A stretch of DNA of 64,000 nucleotides from Cannabis sativa (taxonomy: Eukaryota > Streptophyta > Magnoliopsida > Rosales > Cannabaceae). Shown piece by piece: positions 58,838 through 64,000 of the stretch. Below the pieces are notes generated by a model that did no database searches, was not told the origin of the DNA, and worked only from the letters and a program-made list of their open reading frames with translations. Made by a program: the position numbers and the translations under genes. Location of the stretch: positions 42,145,257-42,209,256 of the forward strand of contig NC_083607.1 in NCBI RefSeq assembly GCF_029168945.1, read 5' to 3'. How positions within the stretch are numbered: position 1 is the first letter of the stretch; every line of letters begins with the position of its first letter.

Positions 58838-60799
58838 GTATATTATAGAAACTCAATAAAATTTTGTGTTTATGCAACTGATCTACCTAGACTTGTCTAA
58901 AATGAGCACTCACTTTCTGAGATTGCCTAAAAATGGTTTGTAGTTAGAACTATTGATTATATCTTTCTAATGATCATTTTCTACAATATTTTTGTTATTT
59001 GGGCTCATTTTCTTATTCTTTTAGGTGCTGCCAATGAAACTAATTAAGTATAGTAATTAAATAATAATTACATACTAAAAGGCTGCTTATTGTATTTTAT
59101 ATGTTATAGAAGTTGCTATAGATGTGAAAATAGAAAGAAGAAAAAATATTTTATTTTCTTATTTATTTCTCTCCCCCCCTCTCTCTCTCTCTCGCTATAT
59201 ATATATATATATATACATATACAAAATAGATAATTCGTCATATACTTAATTTAATTGCTGAATTTTTGTAGGGACTAATGTAGGTAGTGAACTTTTCTTG
59301 ATTTCATCACTTTTTGCTGATTCAATCAAAATGTATTTGGTTGAATTGGATTCATAGATCAAATTAGTCTTTAGTATTAATAATAACATACTATATTTGC
59401 ACTCATTATTTATGATCTAGTATGGCTGAAAGCACAGATCTTTCTTCTAAATTTTTTACTGTCTTTGGTGGGGACTACGAAATCTTAAGTTGATCATTCC
59501 TTACAATTCATATGAGTCTTCTTTGTTTAAGAAAGTGATTGCCATAAAAACTCATTTTACTTCTTCTCTTTAGCAGTTGCCTAAGCAAAAATCTCAAGAC
59601 AAACACTTTTGTTGGATAAATAATCTTTACAATGTTATAATCAATAATGATTCCTTGATTGACACTACTTACGTATATAACTTTTTTTTTTTGTCTTTAC
59701 CAATCTTCAATATGCAATATTGTACCATTATTTTTATGACAGTAGAAAAGAAACTAGACAAGAATTTTACACCAGAATGTAAAATATTTTAAAAAATAAA
59801 AATAAAAAATCAACCAAGTAATAAGCCATTGAACAAAGAGGAGAGATGCTTGGAGGCATTTCAGTTTGGTCTTCAAAGGATAATTAATATTTTACATTGT
59901 ATTTTTAATATTTGACTTACAACATCTATTTGGTTAGTGATTGAATGTGGATAGAGAAGACTTCGAAATTTAGCATATGTAATATTTATTAATGTCCCAT
60001 ATCTAAATAGTTAAACAAATAATAAAAAAAAAGAAAGAGAAAACTCTGAAGAATTTGATATACAATTACTATTTATACCTCAACCACTAATAGGAAGAAA
60101 AGAAGTTGCAGATTAATTACTCTCAAAATAGTTTTTCTTTGTTGCATATCTTAAAATGGCATGTCAAGTCTGTTATGAAATTTAAGTTTACACATAGTAA
60201 TTTTTTGATAAAATTTAGTTAACAAAAGAATTAGGAATTCAAAAATGGTGCATTTCAAAAGCAACTATCCATGAATCTTGCTTTGATTGTAGTTTGTCTA
60301 ACTGTAGTTAGTATAAGAATAAATAGCCAGTTGTTGATCTGCCCAAATTTGGTCATGTACTGATTTTCTCTTCTAATTGACAGATTTGGTGGAAACTCGA
60401 TTATAGAAATAATTTACGAGAGCATTATCTTTGCTTCTTTCAAATGTAACATTTGACACATTTGATAGTCTTGATGAAGTTGAGGTATGTATTTTGACCT
60501 TTATTTTTGATTTTTTTATCTCTCGTACATAAAAACAAAACCATGCTACAACCAAAATTTTTAACCTGATCAAATGTTTCACAAAACTTTTTAAGTGGTT
60601 CTTGCTTAACTGCTATGTGTTCAATGGTAACATGCTCAATATTGTTTGTGGATTAAGTGTCCTTTTTATTATAACTATTTTAATGGATTAGTGTTAATAT
60701 TAATAAGTAGATTCCGAATAAAGACCAAGCCACATATGTTTATTTTTATGGTGAAAACAAAATACTAATGTGGTAGTTTTTTGTGTACTATTGAGATTA
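58838..60799. other. AT-rich spacer
   Basis: About 2 kb with a (CT)n/(TA)n microsatellite at 59167-59222. No gene recognised; short open frames have no domain. Confidence 0.5.
59167..59222. repeat. (CT)n(TA)n microsatellite
   Basis: A C-run, then (CT)9-10, then (TA)10 and catata variants. Confidence 0.9.
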
Positions 60800-60808
60800 T
60801 ATTCTTTA

Positions 60809-61140
60809 CAATGGAGAACGTGGGAAGCTTGTTTCATACAAGCCGCGTGGCAAAGAAATTGCAAGAGAAAGCTTGACAGTCTTTAAGGGAGGCAGAGGAT
60901 AGGCTACAAGACTCTTGGTGAATGAGATTGGAAGCACACAAAGCCTTGGCGCCACTATTTATGCCTCTGGGTTTGTTGCAGGGCAAATGCACTAAGAGAC
61001 TTAAGAGAAAGCGGTGTGCGCAGCTCTATAGCCACACCGAGATTACTGCCTTGCTATCTTAGAGACTGCCTGAGCTTGATTTCACTTATGAACATCACAA
61101 GCTACTTAGCAAGTACTACTAATGGTTTTAGTGTCATTGT
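60809..61140 (+). pseudogene. Coding-like relic, family not recognised
   Basis: A GC-richer block in AT-rich surroundings. One frame from 60809 reads YNGERGKLVSYKPRGKEIA, then SLTVFKGGRG, a TAG, then LLVNEIGSTQSLGATIYASG and FVAGQMH. After a stop and a frame change it continues LRDLRESGVRSSIATPRLLP. The mix of conserved-looking text with stops and one shift suggests a decayed exon. I do not recognise the protein and cannot exclude that the reading is chance. Confidence 0.25.
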
Positions 61141-61549
61141 CATAATATAAATTGTGTCTGTGCATAATATGAATAGTAAGCTTAAATTTTTAATTTAAGT
61201 AGAAATCTTTGAGAATTATATATATACCAGGTAATTTAATTGTAGAATTAGGGGAATGATTTTATTATTATTATTGTTATTATGTATAGGGATAGTTAAG
61301 AAAAAACTATTATTATAATTGTTTAAATTTTAAGGTTTTAGGTTTAATTTTAAAATCAAAGTGTTGATTACTACATATTTAATTTTTTTCATTCCTAATT
61401 GATCATAGCGCTGGAAAAATAAATAAGTAAAAAATAAAAAACGTTAATGATATAAATTATGTTTTAGTTTATTTTGTTTAGTGTACAGAATTGACAGCAT
61501 GTTGTTTACCTTATTTAAAAGTAGTGTTTTACTCTTTTAAAGATAAATT

Positions 61550-63545
61550 ATGTCTTAAATAAGGTAAATGACATGCCTCATTCGGTAAACTACGTGCCTA
61601 GAAGAAAGTAAAAAACACACCTTATTAGGTAAATACATTGCGCTAAATAAGATAAACGACATGCTTTAATAGGTAAACTACATGCCTAAAATAAGGTAAA
61701 CAACACACCTTATTAAGTAAACTACCTACCCTAAATAATGTAAACAAAACGCCTTATTAAATAAATCACTATCTTTAAATAAGGTAACAAAAAAAAATAA
61801 TATATCATTAAAAATGTCTACCTTAAAACAAGTTAAACTACACACCTTATTAACCAAGCTTTGTGCCTTAAATAAGGTAAATAACACACCTTATTAGGTA
61901 AACTCCTTGCCCTAAATATGATAAATAACATGTCTTATTAAGTAAACTACGTGCCCAAAATAAGGTAAATGTCACACTAATAAATACATTGCCCTAAATA
62001 AGATAAACAACACACCTTAGTAAGTAAATCACTATCCTTAAATAAGGTAAACAAAAAATAATATACCACTAAAAATGTCTACCTTAAAATAAGATAAACT
62101 ACACACCTTATTAAGTTAATTTTGTGCATTAAATAACGTAAACAACTCACTTTATTAGGGAAGTGAGAAATAAGGTAAATAACAAGTCTTATTAGGTAAA
62201 CTACGTGTCTAAAAAAAGGTAAACGCCACACCTTATTAGGTAAACACATTTCCCTAAATAAGGTAAACAACATGCCTTATTAGGTAGACTACATGCTTAA
62301 AATAAGGTAAACGCCACGTCTTATTAGGTAAACTCCTTACCCTAACTAAAGTAAATGACGCACCTTATTAGGTAAAGCATTATCCTTAGATAAGGTCAAC
62401 TAAAAAATAATTTATCATTAAAATAAGGTAAATGACAGACCTTATTAAGCGAATCTCGTAACTAAAATAAGGTAAACAACACACTTTATTAGGTAAACTC
62501 CTTACCCTAAATAAGGTAAACACCACACCTTATTAGGTAAACACATTTCCCTAAATAAGGTAAACAACATGCCTTATTAGGTAGACTACATGCTTAAAAT
62601 AAAGTAAACGACACGTCTTATTAGGTAAACTCCTTACCCTAACTAAAGTAAATGACGCACCTTATTAGGTAAAGCATTATCCTTAGATAAGGTAAACTAA
62701 AAAATAATTTATCATTAAAATAAGGTAAATGACAGACCTTATTAAGCGAATCTCGTAACTAAAATAAGGTAAACAACACACTTTATTAGGTAAACTCCTT
62801 ACCCTAAATAAGGTAAACGACATGCTTTATTAGGTAAACTATATGCTTAAAATAAGATAAACGACACACCTTATTAAGTAAACATATTACCCTAAATAAA
62901 GGTAAACGATATACCTTGTTAATTAAACTATGTTCCTAAAATAAAGTAAACGACACACCTTATTAGGTGAACCCCTTACCCTAAATAAGGTAAACAACAT
63001 GCCTTATTAGGTAAACATATCTTATCAGGTAAACTCCGTGCCTTAAATAAGGTAAATGACATGCCTTATTTATATAAAGTACGTGACTCAAATAAGGTAA
63101 ACTAAATATAATTTATCATTGAAAAGGTCAATAGCTACCTTAAAAAAAGGTAAACGACACACTTTATTAGACAAACTTCGTGTCTTAAATAAGGTAAACG
63201 ACATGTCTTATTTAGGTAAACTCTGTACCTTAAATAAGGTAAAACAAAACATAATTTATCAATAAAAATGTAAACAAATTACCTTTAAATAAGTTAAACA
63301 ACACGCCTTATTAGGCAAACATCGTGATAAATAACTACTTTAAATTAAGTAAACAACATGATTTTTAGGTAAATTTCATGTGTTAATTAAGGTAAATTTT
63401 ATGCCTTAATAAGGTAAACAACATGTAAACTATTATCTTAAGATAAAGTAAATAACACGCCTTAAGTGAACTACTAACCTTAAATAAGGTAAACCACATC
63501 TTATAAAGTCATATGAATAAGATTAGTGCCTTAAAGTAAATCATA
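61550..63545. repeat. 44-46 bp satellite array with hairpin-forming units
   Basis: About 2 kb of tandem units of the type ctaaataaggtaaacaacat / gccttattaggtaaactcct. Each unit contains AATAAGG...CCTTATT arms 11 nt apart, and many also GGTAA-n5-TTACC. Occasional units are replaced by 'aaaaaataatttatcattaaaa'. A higher-order duplication has a 297-bp period: 62226-62520 is nearly identical to 62523-62817. Because the unit is close to its own reverse complement, both strands look alike. Confidence 0.93.
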
Positions 63546-64000
63546 TATTATTATTAAAAAAGTAAGCCTTATCATATAAAGTCATACCTTAAAATATGTC
63601 TTTTTTATAAGTAAATGATTTTTTTTTTAAATATAATATTTTTTCAAGACTTGATTCAATTAAAGATATTAACTCTATAAAGAGTTAAGTGTTTATGTTT
63701 ACAGTTAGAACTCGTCAATGATTTAATTAAGATTTAGAACTATCTTTTTAAAAAAAAAAAACTTAATGGAAGAATGTTTAGAGTAGAAATTTTAAAGGCT
63801 TTTCTATTCTGAGAAGTTACTGTTTTTTTCATTCAAAGAAAATACCTCCCTTTACAATGAATTCAAGGGCTCTATTTATAATGAACCCTTGACACTTTAC
63901 AATTTAACCAGATCCCAACCCATATGATGTAAAGTCACTTTCACACCTAATAATATTGTGTCTTAGGTGGTTTGATGTACCTGACTTTCTAAGTTACACT
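63546..64000. other. AT-rich spacer at the window edge
   Basis: No gene seen. The 63830-63960 part (tacctccctttacaatgaat, tatttataatgaacccttgac) has short inverted phrases (caagggctc / gaacccttg) and may be the edge of another element outside the window. Confidence 0.4.

Noticed and set aside
61550..63545. Tandem array as a centromere or telomere repeat
   Set aside because: No telomere heptamer, and the 44-46 bp unit is shorter than usual plant centromere satellites; the window cannot show genome-wide abundance.

Overview
This is plant nuclear DNA, most likely from a eudicot. It is AT-rich, and almost every recognisable coding stretch belongs to a plant transposable-element lineage: LINE ORF2 tails, Ty1/copia, a Ty3/gypsy chromovirus of Tekay/Del type, a Ty3/gypsy element of the Tat lineage, and a Mutator-like element (MULE). 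I find no intact host gene, rRNA, tRNA or CRISPR array. The species cannot be fixed from the sequence alone.

Layout. 1-1150: 3' tail of a LINE. 1151-3544: AT-rich spacer with an (AG)n microsatellite. 3557-3984: 5'-truncated LINE tail on the minus strand with a 12-bp target-site duplication (TSD). 4136-26559: a MULE with imperfect terminal inverted repeats. It carries a broken ULP1-like peptidase gene (plus strand) converging on the C-terminal tail of a MURA-type transposase (minus strand). It has been inflated by four LTR insertions: a decayed copia element (5772-17854, TSD GAGGA) holding a copia solo LTR (14007-15901, TSD GATTT), and a Tekay-like solo LTR (18922-23595) holding another copia solo LTR (21662-23540, TSD TAAAC). 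27484-32943: a young copia-type element (TSD ATTTT) with near-identical LTRs but almost no pol; its interior is full of short hairpins. 33790-56510: a minus-strand LINE tail split by a 21.4-kb Tekay element (34269-55663, TSD CCCAC). The 3' LTR of that Tekay element is itself split by a 12.3-kb Tat-lineage element on the minus strand (41952-54275, TSD GGTTC). 56511-61550: AT-rich spacer with two coding-like relics. 61550-63545: a tandem array of 44-46 bp units, each able to fold into hairpins.

How the parts work together. The TSDs give a clear order of events: the MULE came before the copia and Tekay insertions inside it, and LINE came before Tekay, which came before Tat. Both gypsy elements keep nearly complete gag-protease-RT-RNase H-integrase domain order but carry stops and frameshifts. 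The Tat element also carries an antisense gene between pol and its 3' LTR, with its own TATA box and probable spliceosomal introns, ending tail-to-tail with the polyprotein.

The most unusual signal is structural rather than coding. Several unrelated elements contain families of short hairpins whose loops are conserved while the arms differ from copy to copy yet stay self-complementary: 28.0-31.8 kb with a CCTGAAGT-like loop, 20.64-21.07 kb with a GATT loop, 47.1-47.3 kb with a TTT loop, and the satellite at 61.5-63.5 kb. All coordinates were read by eye; homology calls rest on recognised motifs, not on a database search.
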